From DASUBV01 sp035532295 (GTDB lineage Bacteria; Actinomycetota; Actinomycetes; Streptosporangiales; Streptosporangiaceae): DNA of 64,000 bases. Shown one piece after another: positions 16,894-27,012 of the stretch. The position numbers and the translations under genes were made by a program. The notes below the pieces were generated by a model. It searched no databases, was not told the DNA's origin, and saw nothing but the letters and a program-made list of their open reading frames with translations. Each line of letters starts with the position of its first letter. Positions within the stretch are counted from its first letter, which is position 1. The stretch covers positions 1-64,000 of the forward strand of contig DATKRH010000294.1 of the NCBI GenBank assembly GCA_035532295.1, in the 5' to 3' direction.

Positions 16894-17949
16894 CTAGCCG
16901 GGCAGCCACTCGACGTAGAAAATGCCCAGGCCCAGCGCGATGCACAGGCCCGCCATCATCCAGAACCGGATCACGATCGTGGTCTCGGCCCAGCCGATCA
17001 GCTCGAAATGATGCTGCAGCGGGGCCATCCGGAATACTCTCCGCCTGGTCATCTTGAAGAACCCGACCTGGATGATGACCGACAGCGTGATCACGACGAA
17101 CAGCCCGCCGAGGATGACCAGCAGCAGCTGGGTCTTGGTGCAGACGGCCAGGCCGGCCAGCACCCCGCCGAGGGCCAGCGAGCCGGTGTCGCCCATGAAG
17201 ATCCTGGCCGGCGGCGCATTCCACCACAGGAATCCGAAGCACGCGCCTAGCACCGCGGCGGCCACGACCGCCATGTCCAGCGGATCTCGGACCGAGTAGC
17301 ACTGCGGCGCTAGGAAGTTCGTGCAGTCGTTGCGCTCCTGCCAGATGCCGATCAGCACGTAAGCCGCCAGCACGAGGCAGGTCGCGCCGGTAGCCAGGCC
17401 GTCCAGGCCGTCGGTGAGGTTCACCGCGTTGGAGGTCCCGGCGATCAGCAGGACGATCCAGAGCACGAACGGCAGCACCCCGATGGCCGGCCCGACGTCG
17501 CGCAGGAACGACAGGTGCGGGTCCGCTGGCGTCAGGTCGTAGCCGTCCGGGTGCCGGAGCGCCTCCAGCGCGAAGAGTGCGCCGACGACCACCTGGCCGG
17601 CCAGCTTGGCACCGCTGCGCAGCCCCAGGCTGGTCTGCTTGTAGATCTTGATGAAGTCGTCGATGAAGCCGACCAGGCCCAGGCCCGCCATCAGGCCCAG
17701 CACCAGCACCCCCGAGGCGGACATCGGGTCGTTGGTCACCTCGTGGCCGACCAGGTAGCCGATCAGGGTCGCGACCACGATCACGGCGCCGCCCATCGTC
17801 GGCGTGCCCCGCTTGGTCAGGTGCGCGGCCGGGCCCTCCTCCCGGATCAGCTGACCGTAGCCGCGCTTGCGCAGCACCCGGATCGCCAGCGGCGTGCCGA
17901 ACAAGGCGAGCACCATGGACACGCCCGCCGCTACGAGAATGGTCTTCAC
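16894..17949 (-). CDS. mraY: Phospho-N-acetylmuramoyl-pentapeptide transferase
   Basis: MraY moves phospho-MurNAc-pentapeptide from UDP to undecaprenyl phosphate, making lipid I. The 351-residue membrane protein has about ten helices and the active-site motifs FIDDFIKI (Asp-Asp), NLTDGLDGLATG and the loop PLQHHFELIGWAE. The start overlaps the murF stop by 4 nt. Its 3' neighbour should be murD, but ftsW follows directly. Confidence 0.97.
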   Translation of the reverse strand: MKTILVAAGVSMVLALFGTPLAIRVLRKRGYGQLIREEGPAAHLTKRGTPTMGGAVIVVATLIGYLVGHEVTNDPMSASGVLVLGLMAGLGLVGFIDDFIKIYKQTSLGLRSGAKLAGQVVVGALFALEALRHPDGYDLTPADPHLSFLRDVGPAIGVLPFVLWIVLLIAGTSNAVNLTDGLDGLATGATCLVLAAYVLIGIWQERNDCTNFLAPQCYSVRDPLDMAVVAAAVLGACFGFLWWNAPPARIFMGDTGSLALGGVLAGLAVCTKTQLLLVILGGLFVVITLSVIIQVGFFKMTRRRVFRMAPLQHHFELIGWAETTIVIRFWMMAGLCIALGLGIFYVEWLPG

Positions 17950-19385
17950 AGGGCGGGTCCCGGCTCCCGCTCGCCCTGCTCCCGCTGGCCCGGAAGGGGC
18001 CGCTCGCCCGTGAGCGCCAGCGCGACCGACTCCAGGCCGACCGAGTGCGATGCCTTCACCAGCACGACGTCCCCGCCGCGCAGCCGCTGGCCGAGCGCGG
18101 CCACCGCCGCCGCCGGATCGGCGACCTGCAGCAGCTCACCCTGCCAGGACGGCACCGCCTTGGTCCCGGCCAGGATGGGCGCCGCAGCGGCGCCGACCCC
18201 GATGAGCCCGGCCACCCCGGCTTGCGCGGCCAGCAGACCGGCTTCCTCGTGAAACTTCCCGGCGAGTTCCCCCAGTTCGGTCATCTCGCCCAGGACCGCG
18301 AACCCGCGGCGCCCGCCGGGGGCCGCCATGTCCGCCAGCGCCGCCAGCGCCGCCCGCAGCGACTCCGGGTTGGCGTTGTAGGCGTCGTTGATGATCGTGA
18401 CCCCGTCCGGCCGCTGCGTGACCTCCATCCGCCACCGGCTGCGGGCGACCGCCCCGGACAGGCCGGCCGCGATCGCGTCCACCGCCAGGCCCAGCTCGCC
18501 GGCCAGCGCCGCGGCGGCCAGTGCGTTGCTCACGTGATGCGCGCCATGCAGTTGCAGCCGCACCGGCGCGGAGCCGCCGACGGTCACCAGCGTGAACGCG
18601 GCCCGGCCCTGGTCGTCGGTGCTGACGCCGTCGGCCCGCACGTCGGCCCGCGCCGACCTGCCGAAGGTGACGACGCGGGCCCTGGTGCGCTGGGCCATGG
18701 CCAGCACACGCGGATCGTCGGCGTTGAGCACGGCGACGCCGTCGCTGCGCAGCGCGGCCGGCAGCTCCGCCTTGGCCCGCGCGACCTGCTCGATGCCGCC
18801 GAACTCGCCGGCGTGCGCATGCCCGACGCACAGCACCGCGCCCAGCCGCGGCGGCGCGATCGCGCACAGCGCGGCGATATGCCCCGGCCCGCGCGCCGAC
18901 AGCTCCGAGATCAGGTAGCGCGTCTGTCCCGTGACCCGCAGGACGGTGAGGGGGTGGCCGATCTCGTTGTTATAACTCCCCCGGTTCGACACCGTGGCGC
19001 CGAGTGACTCGACCAGCTGAGCGGTCAGGTCCTTGGTGGTCGTCTTCCCGGCCGACCCGGTGATGCCAGCGACCGTCAGGTCGGGCAGGCGGGCCACGAC
19101 CGCCGTGGCCAGGGCAGCCAGGGCGGCCTGCACATCGCCGACGATGAGGGCGGGCACCCCGACGCGGCGCTGCGCCAGTACCACGGCCGCCCCGGCGGCG
19201 ACGGCGGCACGGGCGAAATCGTGACCGTCGGCTCGCGTTCCGGGCAGCGCCGCGAACAGGCTGCCGGGCTGCGCTTCCCGCGAGTCGATGACCACCGGCC
19301 CGGCCACCACGGCCCGGGCATCGGGCACCTCATCCAGCGCAGCGCCGGTGATCTCGGCGAGCTGCGCGACGGACAGCGGGATCAC
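17946..19385 (-). CDS. murF: UDP-MurNAc-tripeptide--D-alanyl-D-alanine ligase
   Basis: MurF completes the cytoplasmic precursor by adding D-Ala-D-Ala. The 479-residue Mur ligase has the N-terminal UDP-binding domain (VIDSREAQPGSLFAALPG), the ATP loop GITGSAGKTTTKDL, NRGSYNNEIGHPLT, and the C-terminal domain with NDAYNANPESLRAAL. It overlaps both murE and mraY by 4 nt, so the ligases and MraY are translationally linked. A charged tail after about residue 460 looks disordered. Confidence 0.97.
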   Translation of the reverse strand: MIPLSVAQLAEITGAALDEVPDARAVVAGPVVIDSREAQPGSLFAALPGTRADGHDFARAAVAAGAAVVLAQRRVGVPALIVGDVQAALAALATAVVARLPDLTVAGITGSAGKTTTKDLTAQLVESLGATVSNRGSYNNEIGHPLTVLRVTGQTRYLISELSARGPGHIAALCAIAPPRLGAVLCVGHAHAGEFGGIEQVARAKAELPAALRSDGVAVLNADDPRVLAMAQRTRARVVTFGRSARADVRADGVSTDDQGRAAFTLVTVGGSAPVRLQLHGAHHVSNALAAAALAGELGLAVDAIAAGLSGAVARSRWRMEVTQRPDGVTIINDAYNANPESLRAALAALADMAAPGGRRGFAVLGEMTELGELAGKFHEEAGLLAAQAGVAGLIGVGAAAAPILAGTKAVPSWQGELLQVADPAAAVAALGQRLRGGDVVLVKASHSVGLESVALALTGERPLPGQREQGEREPGPAL

Positions 19386-20992
19386 TTGTCCTCCGGTTCG
19401 GCCGCGGGGCTGGCACCGCCGCAGGACATCGTCGCATCCTCTGCGTGGCGGCGTCGCGCAAGGGCCTGCGCCGCGACCTCGCGGTCGTCGAACGGGATGA
19501 CTGTCGCGCCGAGGTACTGGCCGGTCTCATGGCCCTTGCCGGCGATGAGCACCATGTCACCCTGGCCAGCGGCCCCGATCGCGGCCTCGATGGCGGTGGC
19601 GCGGTCGGGCAGCACGGTCACGTCCGCGCGCTGCGCCGCAGGCACCTCGACGGCGCCGGCCAGCATCTGCGCGAGGATCGCGAGCGGGTCTTCCGACCGC
19701 GGGTTGTCACTGGTGAAGATCGCCGTGTCGGCCAGCCGCGCGGCGGCCGCGCCCATCAGCGGCCGCTTGGCGGCGTCCCGGTCCCCGCCGCAGCCGAGCA
19801 CGATCGTGAGGCTGCCCAGGGTGACCTGGCGCAGGGACGCCAGGGCCGCCTCCACGGCACCCGGCTTGTGCGCGTAGTCCACCAGGACGGTGAAGTCCTG
19901 GCCCGCCTCCACGCGCTCCAGCCGCCCCGGAACCCCCGGGCATGCCGCGACTCCCGCCACGGCAGTCGCCAGCCCGATCCCGGCCTCGACGAGCCCGACG
20001 ATCGCGCCGAGCGCGTTGGCGACGTTGAACCGGCCGGGCAGCGCGGCGGCGGCGTCGGCTTCCACCCCGCCCGGCCCGATGACCCGGAAGGTGCTGCCGT
20101 CCGCGCCCGCCCGCACCTCGACCGCGCGCCAGTCCGCCTCCGGCCTGCCGTCGGCCGAGAAGGTCGTGACCGGGATCTGCGCCTGTCCAGCGAGCTGAAC
20201 ACCCCGCGGGTCGTCGATGTTCACCACGCCCGCCGCCGCGTACCGCGGCGTGAACAGCTGCGCCTTGGCCGCGAAGTAGTCCTCGATGCTGGGGTGAAAG
20301 TCCAGGTGATCCTGGGACAGGTTGGTGAACACCGCGACGTCATAACGCGTGCCCGCGACGCGGCCCAGCGCCAGCGCGTGGCTGGAGACCTCCATCGCCG
20401 CCGCCATGACCCGCCGCTGCGCCATGACAGCCAGCAGCGCCTGCAGGTCGGTCGCCTCCGGCGTGGTGAGCTGGCTGGCCAGGATCTCGCCGCCGATCCG
20501 GGTCTGCACGCCGCCGATCAGGCCGGTCGTGTAGCCGCCCGCCCGCAGCCCGGACTCCAGCAGGTAGGTCGTGGTCGTCTTGCCGCTGGTTCCGGTCACC
20601 CCGATGAGCAGCAGCCCCTCGGACGGGTAGCCGTAGATCCACGCGGCGACCTCCCCGATCCGCGAGCGCGGATCGGCCACCACGAAGGCGGGCAGCCCGG
20701 AGCGCACCGCGTCGTCGCGGCCGACCGGGTCCGTCAGCACCGCCGCGGCGCCCGCCGCGGCCGCGTCGGCGCAGAACCGCGCGCCGTGAAACCGCCTGCC
20801 GGGCAGCGCGGCGTACAGGTCACCGGGCTGCACGAGACGGGAGTCGTGCGTGATGCCGGTGACCCCGGAAGGACCGTTCTGGCCGGTAAATGCGTCCAGC
20901 GCGTCCTGGCCAGATGTCTTGAGGCCTAGGAGCACCGCAAGCCCCGCGAACGGGCGCGCAGGGACACGTTCGGGACGGAGAGCCGCTGGCAC
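19382..20992 (-). CDS. murE: UDP-MurNAc-tripeptide synthetase (diaminopimelate-adding)
   Basis: MurE adds the third residue of the stem peptide. I chose the GTG at 20992 because a GGAGG lies 12 bases before it, just after the ftsI stop. The longer frame to 21049 overlaps ftsI and has no such site. The 536-residue protein has the ATP loop GVTGTSGKTTTTYLLE, the carbamylated-lysine region and the DNPRSEDP motif that marks enzymes using diaminopimelate rather than lysine. The cell wall is therefore DAP-type. It overlaps murF by 4 nt. Confidence 0.96.
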   Translation of the reverse strand: MPAALRPERVPARPFAGLAVLLGLKTSGQDALDAFTGQNGPSGVTGITHDSRLVQPGDLYAALPGRRFHGARFCADAAAAGAAAVLTDPVGRDDAVRSGLPAFVVADPRSRIGEVAAWIYGYPSEGLLLIGVTGTSGKTTTTYLLESGLRAGGYTTGLIGGVQTRIGGEILASQLTTPEATDLQALLAVMAQRRVMAAAMEVSSHALALGRVAGTRYDVAVFTNLSQDHLDFHPSIEDYFAAKAQLFTPRYAAAGVVNIDDPRGVQLAGQAQIPVTTFSADGRPEADWRAVEVRAGADGSTFRVIGPGGVEADAAAALPGRFNVANALGAIVGLVEAGIGLATAVAGVAACPGVPGRLERVEAGQDFTVLVDYAHKPGAVEAALASLRQVTLGSLTIVLGCGGDRDAAKRPLMGAAAARLADTAIFTSDNPRSEDPLAILAQMLAGAVEVPAAQRADVTVLPDRATAIEAAIGAAGQGDMVLIAGKGHETGQYLGATVIPFDDREVAAQALARRRHAEDATMSCGGASPAAEPEDK

Positions 20993-21011
20993 TGGCAGAG
21001 GGTACCTCCGT

Positions 21012-23099
21012 TCACGGCATCGTGAGCCGGATGTTGGGTGCCTGGGCACCCGTCGGCGGGATCTTGAGGGTCTGCAGCGCGAATTTCATCACGTGATAGA
21101 AGACCGGGCCCGCGATCACGTCACCGTAGTAGCCCTGAGCACGGGGGTCCTGGATATTGACCGCGACGACGAGTTGCGGGCTCTGCGCGGGCGCGATGCC
21201 GATGTAGCTCGACCCGTACTGGCACAGCTGGCAGCCGCCGCCAGCGGATATCTGCGCGGTTCCGGTCTTGGACGCTACCGGGTATCCCGCGATCAGGCCC
21301 CACGGCTCGCCCTGGGTGGCGTCGACCTTCGGCACCTGCTGCATCATCGTCATCAGCTGGCTGGCGGTCCTGGCGGCGATCACCCGGCGCTTGCGCGGCG
21401 GCGCGGCGGGCGTGTACTTCCCGGTGCTGCTGGTCGTCCCCGCCACCAGCGACGGCTGGACCCGCACGCCGCCGTTAGCGATGGTCGCGTACAGGCTGGC
21501 CATCTGGATTGCCGTGACGCCGATGCCCTGGCCGAAGGAGAGCTCGTACGGCTCGTCACCCCAGTAGTTCGTCGTCCCCGGCTTGTACAGCAGGCCCTGG
21601 CTCTCGCCGGGCAGGCCGAGGCCGCTGACCGAGCCGAAGCCGAACGCGCGCAGGTAGTCGTACTGCTGCATCGGCGTGATGTGCTGGACGATCTGGACCA
21701 TGCCGTCGTTGAGCGAGTTCGCCAGAATCCCGGCGATCGTGAACTTGATGGTCGGATGCGGCTCGGCGTCTTGGAAGTTGAATCCGTGCACGTTGATCCG
21801 GGCGGGCACGGTGTAGGTGGACAGCGGTGTCTGGCCGCCCTTTTCTATCGCGGCCGCCAGCGTGACCGGCTTGAGGGTACTGCCGGGCGCGAAGACGTTA
21901 GCCACCGCGATGTCACTCGTCGCCGCCAGGTTCGCCGGCTGGGCCGGGTTGAACGTGGGGTACTGGGCGATGGCCAGGATCTTGCCGGTGGCCGGCTGCA
22001 TCACCACGACAGAGCAGTTGCGCGCGTGGGCCGCCTGCACGCGCAGCTTGCATTGCTGCTCGGCCTCGTACTGAATGCTGGACTGGATCGTCAGCCGCAG
22101 GCTCCGCGCCGCAACGGGCGCCTTCACGTCGGCCTGGGTCAGCGGTATCGGCACCTGGTTGGTGCCGACCTCGACCTCCTCGCTGCCATCCCGGCCGGCC
22201 AGCATCGAGTTGTACTGCTGCTCCAGGCCGGCTTCACCGGCCAGGTCACCCGCGCTGCCGACCCGGTTGGTAAAGCCGGTCAGGTTCGCGGCCAGGTCAC
22301 CGTTCGGGTAGGAGCGGGCGTAGCTGGGCAGCAGGTTGATGCCGGGAAGACCAGGGCCGCTGCTGCCAGGCAGCTCCAGACCGGCGATGTGCTGGGCGGC
22401 CGTCTCGCTAACGGCCTGCCTGAGCAGCACGTACTCGGGTCCCGGCGGGTGGTTCAGCAGGCGCAGGATGGTGCCGGGCGACATGGCCAGCGGGCCCGCC
22501 AGGTCGGCGGCTACCCGGGGCCGGGCGGACTTCAGTATCTGCGCGGGATCGGCCGTGACCTGGTCGGTCTGCACGGTCATGGCCAGCACCGTGCCGTCGC
22601 TGGTGGTGATGGAGCCCCGGACGGTGGGAATCGCTATCGTCTTGGTCCGCTGCTGCTCCGCGAGCGTGCGGTACTTAGCCCAGTCCAGGCCCTGCATCTG
22701 GACGAGGCGCCCCGCGAACAGCGACAGGATGACCGCGATCACGAGCATCGTGGCGTTCAGCCGGTGGCGGGGATTGCTGCGGCGCAGGATCATCTTCGCC
22801 CGGGCCGGGGCGCGGAGCGCCGCATCGGTCCGCTGCCGGGCGGTGCTCCGCTGGCGCGCGGTGCCCCCGGCGGCTGGCCGGCCCGGCTGGCTCCGGCCGG
22901 CACCGCTGCCGGGAGCGGTGTTCCGGCCGGCACCGCTGCCCCGGGCCGTCCTGCCACGGCCAGGCCCGCGGCCGTCCGCGCCCGCCTGCCTGGCCGGGCC
23001 CTGGCCGCGCGGCCGGTCAGTCCCTCTGCTCCCGCCCCTGCCGCCGCCCCTGCCGCCGCCCCCGCCGCCGCGGCCGCCGTCTCCCCCGTCACCGGTCAC
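21012..23099 (-). CDS. ftsI: Septal penicillin-binding protein FtsI (PBP3)
   Basis: This is the class B transpeptidase of the divisome, partner of FtsW. The 695-residue protein has a Gly/Arg-rich cytoplasmic tail of about 115 residues, one membrane helix (about 117-137), the pedestal domain (RGSITTSDGTVLAMT) and the transpeptidase domain. Active-site motifs are STLK (Ser407), SLN (Ser462) and KTG (Lys611). The first 25 residues are almost only Gly, Asp and Arg, so translation may begin further in, but no better start was found. It overlaps ftsL by 4 nt and is followed by murE after 19 bp. Confidence 0.96.
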   Translation of the reverse strand: MTGDGGDGGRGGGGGGRGGGRGGSRGTDRPRGQGPARQAGADGRGPGRGRTARGSGAGRNTAPGSGAGRSQPGRPAAGGTARQRSTARQRTDAALRAPARAKMILRRSNPRHRLNATMLVIAVILSLFAGRLVQMQGLDWAKYRTLAEQQRTKTIAIPTVRGSITTSDGTVLAMTVQTDQVTADPAQILKSARPRVAADLAGPLAMSPGTILRLLNHPPGPEYVLLRQAVSETAAQHIAGLELPGSSGPGLPGINLLPSYARSYPNGDLAANLTGFTNRVGSAGDLAGEAGLEQQYNSMLAGRDGSEEVEVGTNQVPIPLTQADVKAPVAARSLRLTIQSSIQYEAEQQCKLRVQAAHARNCSVVVMQPATGKILAIAQYPTFNPAQPANLAATSDIAVANVFAPGSTLKPVTLAAAIEKGGQTPLSTYTVPARINVHGFNFQDAEPHPTIKFTIAGILANSLNDGMVQIVQHITPMQQYDYLRAFGFGSVSGLGLPGESQGLLYKPGTTNYWGDEPYELSFGQGIGVTAIQMASLYATIANGGVRVQPSLVAGTTSSTGKYTPAAPPRKRRVIAARTASQLMTMMQQVPKVDATQGEPWGLIAGYPVASKTGTAQISAGGGCQLCQYGSSYIGIAPAQSPQLVVAVNIQDPRAQGYYGDVIAGPVFYHVMKFALQTLKIPPTGAQAPNIRLTMP

Positions 23100-23842
23100 G
23101 GCGTGAACCCCGGAACGAGAAGCACTCCGGGGAGGGTGGCCGGCTGCCGGTAGATGCGCCCGGTCCGCGCATTAAGGAAGGTCAGGTGCTCCTGCGGGCG
23201 CAGGCCGAGCTCGTAGGCGCGGCGGGCGATCGTGGCCGGGGCTTGCTCCGTCGCGATCTGCTGCTCCAGCGCCTGCTCTTGCTGCGACAGCGTGGTGTTG
23301 CCCTGCTGCAGGTTGTTGATCTGGTAGGACGCCGTCGCCAGGATCGTGTTGATGACCAGCAGGCAGGTCAGCCCGCCGCCGAGCAGGCCGAGCACGAGCA
23401 GCACGAACGGCGTGCGCGACACCCCCGGTGGGTGGCCGGCTGCCGTCCGGGCCGCGACGCCGGCCGCCGCGCCTGCACCGGCGAGGTAACTGTCGCCGGA
23501 CCGAGCCGGGCCGGGCCGCGGCACGCCACGCCGCTGGGGCCTGGCAGCCGGCGGCGCTGTAGCAGGCCGTGCGGCCGGCGAGGGTGACACGGCAGGCCGG
23601 GGCTTAGCCCGCAACTGGGGCCGGGTGCGCGTCGCGGCCCCCGCGGCCCCGACTGCCCCCGCGGCCCTGCCGGACGGCCGGCGCCTGGCCCGTAGCGCCG
23701 GGTCGGCGGGCGGTGCCAGCTCAGTCCTGCGCCCCCTGCGCCCCGCCTGAGGTGCACGGGTCGTCTCGGCGGCACGTCCCGCCGCCGGGTCGGCCTTCCG
23801 GGCTTGCCGGGCCTGCTCGCGTGTGCTCAGCTCAGTTCTCAT
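23096..23842 (-). CDS. ftsL: FtsL-like divisome protein
   Basis: The chosen start is the ATG at 23842 (MRTELSTREQARQARKAD), giving 248 residues; a GTG at 23920 would add 26 residues, with no better ribosome site. The protein has a long basic, Ala/Pro-rich cytoplasmic region (about 1-145) and a single membrane helix (TPFVLLVLGLLGGGLTCLLV). A short leucine-zipper-like coiled coil follows (NNLQQGNTTLSQQEQALEQQ), then a C-terminal AYELGLRPQEHLTFL stretch. Topology and position between rsmH and ftsI identify FtsL; sequence conservation in this family is low. The cytoplasmic tail is unusually long. Confidence 0.88.
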   Translation of the reverse strand: MRTELSTREQARQARKADPAAGRAAETTRAPQAGRRGRRTELAPPADPALRARRRPSGRAAGAVGAAGAATRTRPQLRAKPRPAVSPSPAARPATAPPAARPQRRGVPRPGPARSGDSYLAGAGAAAGVAARTAAGHPPGVSRTPFVLLVLGLLGGGLTCLLVINTILATASYQINNLQQGNTTLSQQEQALEQQIATEQAPATIARRAYELGLRPQEHLTFLNARTGRIYRQPATLPGVLLVPGFTP

Positions 23843-23933
23843 CCGATGACGTCCGTTCTCCCCTGTCGCGCGGCCGTCCAGCCCGCTGTCCCCTGCCGCG
23901 CGGCTATCTCGCCCGCGCACTGGCCGTTCGCTT

Positions 23934-23990
23934 GCGTCCCGCGCGTCCCGCGCGTCCCCCGCGTCCCGCGCGTCCCCCGCGTCTCAGTCC
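23934..23990 (-). repeat. Short GC-rich tandem repeats between rsmH and ftsL
   Basis: Units of the type cgtcccgcg and cgtcccccg alternate about six times between the rsmH stop and the ftsL start. They might form weak RNA structure. No gene is seen in them. Confidence 0.75.
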
Positions 23991-23999
23991 CCCGCGCCC

Positions 24000-24968
24000 T
24001 CATGCCGCGGCCCGCACTCGCTCGGCGGCCCGCAGCCGCGCGGACGCGGCCCTCGGATTGACTGCTAGCTCTTGCTCACCCGGCCGCTCCGCGCCCCTGG
24101 TCAGCAGCCGGAACTGCGGCCGGCTGCCCGGCAGCGACACCGGCAGTCCCGGCGGCGTGGTGTCGGTCGAGCGGGCCGCGAGCGCCCGCTTGACCGCGCG
24201 GTCTTCCAGAGAGTGATAGGCGAGGACCGCGATCCGGCCGCCCACCGCCATCGCGTCCAGCGCGGCCGGCAGTGCCCGGTGCAGGGCCTCCAGTTCCCCG
24301 TTCACCTCGATGCGCAGCGCCTGGAAGGTGCGCTTAGCCGGGTTGCCCCCGGTGCGCCGGGCGGGCGCCGGGATGGAGTCGCGAACGATCTGCGCCAGCC
24401 GGAGCGTGGAGGTCAGGGGGGCCTGGCTGCGCTCGCGCACCAGGGCGTCGGCGATCCGGCGCGCGAAGCGCTCCTCGCCGTATTCGCGCAGCACCCGGGC
24501 GAGCTCATCGGCCGGGTAGGTGTTCACGACGTCAGCGGCGGTGCGACCGCCCGCGGTGTCCATGCGCATGTCCAGGGGGGCGTCATAGGAGTAGGCGAAG
24601 CCGCGCTCAGGGTCGTCTAGCTGCGGGGACGAGACGCCCAGGTCGAACAGGATGCCCTGCACGCTGCGCAAGCCAAGCCGGTCCAGGATGGCGGGCAGCG
24701 CGTCGTAGCGAGCCTGGACCAGCGTGACGCGGTCCGCGAAGGCCGCCAGCAGGCGGCGGGACTCGGAGATGGCCGTGGCGTCGGCGTCGATGCCGATGAA
24801 GGTCAGCCGGGGGTGCTCGGTCAGCAGGGCGCCGGCGTGACCGGCGCGGCCGAGGGTCGCGTCCACCAGGACGGCGCCATCGGGCTCGAGCGCGGGCCGC
24901 AGCAGCGCGAGCACCCGGTCCATCATGACCGGCAGGTGCCCGGCCGCCGCCGCGCCTGTCGCGCCCAT
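24000..24968 (-). CDS. rsmH: 16S rRNA (cytosine(1402)-N(4))-methyltransferase
   Basis: This SAM-dependent enzyme (formerly MraW) methylates C1402 in the 16S rRNA P site. The 322-residue protein begins with GHLPVMMDRVLALL. It carries the SAM-binding DATLGRAGHAGALL, DLGVSSPQLDDPERGFAYSYDAPLDMRMD and YHSLEDRAVKRAL motifs, all typical. A ribosome-binding AAGGGGG precedes the ATG. It lies 220 bp after mraZ, longer than in many clusters, with no ORF of clear value in the gap. Confidence 0.97.
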   Translation of the reverse strand: MGATGAAAAGHLPVMMDRVLALLRPALEPDGAVLVDATLGRAGHAGALLTEHPRLTFIGIDADATAISESRRLLAAFADRVTLVQARYDALPAILDRLGLRSVQGILFDLGVSSPQLDDPERGFAYSYDAPLDMRMDTAGGRTAADVVNTYPADELARVLREYGEERFARRIADALVRERSQAPLTSTLRLAQIVRDSIPAPARRTGGNPAKRTFQALRIEVNGELEALHRALPAALDAMAVGGRIAVLAYHSLEDRAVKRALAARSTDTTPPGLPVSLPGSRPQFRLLTRGAERPGEQELAVNPRAASARLRAAERVRAAA

Positions 24969-25188
24969 CGAGCCCCCTTCTTCGCTTCGGCTGCCGCCGC
25001 GGCGCCAGCGACTGGAACTGTGCCGCCGGAGATCGCGCCTCCGGCGAGATGCCCGGCCAGGCCCCCATCCGCGCCATGACCTGACGACCGGACTGCGCCT
25101 GGCGCCGGGGAAGTGGCGCCAGCCGGGCTGGCCGTCCCGTCGCGGGTGGAGACCTCGCCGGGCACCTGGGCGCGCGTGTCGCGCCCCG

Positions 25189-25620
25189 TTACAGAACTCC
25201 TGGCAGCACCTCCTCCGATGCGTCGGAGAATGCGTCCTCCTGCTGATCCAGGTAGCTGGTCCAGGCGCCGGCGTCCCAGATCTCCAGCCGGGTATTGGCG
25301 CCGATCACCACGCAGTCACGCTGCAGGCCGGCGTAGTCGCGGAGGGCCGCGGGAATGGTGACCCGGCCCTGCTTGTCTGGCATCTCATCGGAAGCGCTGG
25401 CGAAGAACACCCGGCTGTAGTCGCGGACGGCCTTCGCGGTCACCGGCGCGGTGCGCAGCGCCTCGGTGATGCGGTCGAACTCCGGCAGGGGAAACACGTA
25501 GAGGCAGCGCTCCTGTCCCTTGGTGATAACCAGTCCCGGTGCGAGCTCGTCCCGGTACTTAGCGGGCAGGAACAGGCGGCCCTTCTCGTCGAGACGGGGC
25601 GAGTGAGTGCCGAGAAACAT
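25189..25620 (-). CDS. mraZ: Transcriptional regulator MraZ
   Basis: The 143-residue protein carries two AbrB-like SpoVT repeats, each with a DEKGRLFLPAKYR-type motif (residues 11-23 and about 82-90, DKQGRVTIPAALR). MraZ forms a ring-shaped oligomer that binds direct repeats upstream of its own gene and represses the dcw operon in several bacteria. The ATG follows GGGGAGGTGATGGCTG. Four matching 10-bp repeats are present 54-89 bp upstream, so self-regulation is very likely. Confidence 0.97.
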   Translation of the reverse strand: MFLGTHSPRLDEKGRLFLPAKYRDELAPGLVITKGQERCLYVFPLPEFDRITEALRTAPVTAKAVRDYSRVFFASASDEMPDKQGRVTIPAALRDYAGLQRDCVVIGANTRLEIWDAGAWTSYLDQQEDAFSDASEEVLPGVL

Positions 25621-25673
25621 CAGCCATCACCTCCCCAGTCCCCCACCGGCGGTACCACATGAAGCTGCCCTGG

Positions 25674-25709
25674 CCCCACGGTCCACCACTGTACTCCACT
25701 CTCCTCCAC
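25674..25709 (-). promoter_or_regulatory. MraZ operator: four GTGGNG boxes at exact 10-bp spacing
   Basis: Reading the minus strand towards mraZ, GTGGAG, GTGGAG, GTGGTG and GTGGGG start at 25709, 25699, 25689 and 25679. Known MraZ operators are TGG-type direct repeats of about 10-bp period upstream of mraZ, so the match in sequence type, spacing and place is strong. The other bases of the 332-bp mraZ-moxR gap hold the boxes at 25771-25786 and a small ORF. Confidence 0.85.
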
Positions 25710-25770
25710 CGTCAACGACTTCAAGCCCGCCAAGCTGGACATCTACCGGATGAGTAACGAGGTCAGAGGG

Positions 25771-25786
25771 GTGGAGCGAAGTGGAG
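25771..25786 (+). promoter_or_regulatory. Two further MraZ-like boxes facing the moxR operon
   Basis: GTGGAG occurs twice at 10-bp spacing on the plus strand (25771-25776 and 25781-25786), 62 bp from the mraZ boxes and pointing the other way. Two boxes would be a weak MraZ site. The second also overlaps a GGAGGAGG that could be a ribosome-binding site for the small ORF at 25801. Confidence 0.4.
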
Positions 25787-25952
25787 GAGGCAAGGACACC
25801 ATGGCCGTTACCCCGCCGAAGATCCCGTGCGGGATCGCCCCGGACCCGCCCCACGACGTACTGTCTGATCGCACGGATTTGTCAGCGGGGCCAAGGAATC
25901 CGGGCGCGGGCTGGCTGGAGAATCGCGCCGCGGACCTGACGCGGGAGGACAT

Positions 25953-26927
<975 letters not shown>

Positions 26928-27012
26928 CCGCCGATAGGCCAGCCTGGCCAGCTGACCTGGGCGGTAGTCCGGCATAGATTGAGATACGGCAGCCGGAAGG
27001 AAAGGCCCTCAG

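Noticed and set aside
16787..16909. 40-codon frame between mraY and ftsW as a murD remnant
   Set aside because: The peptide (begins MAARLGIRPRRDR) has no Mur ligase motif and no ribosome site; only the GTGA overlap with ftsW recalls murD.
20850..23153. 767-codon frame opposite ftsI
   Set aside because: Shadow frame; ftsI carries all three penicillin-binding motifs on the minus strand.
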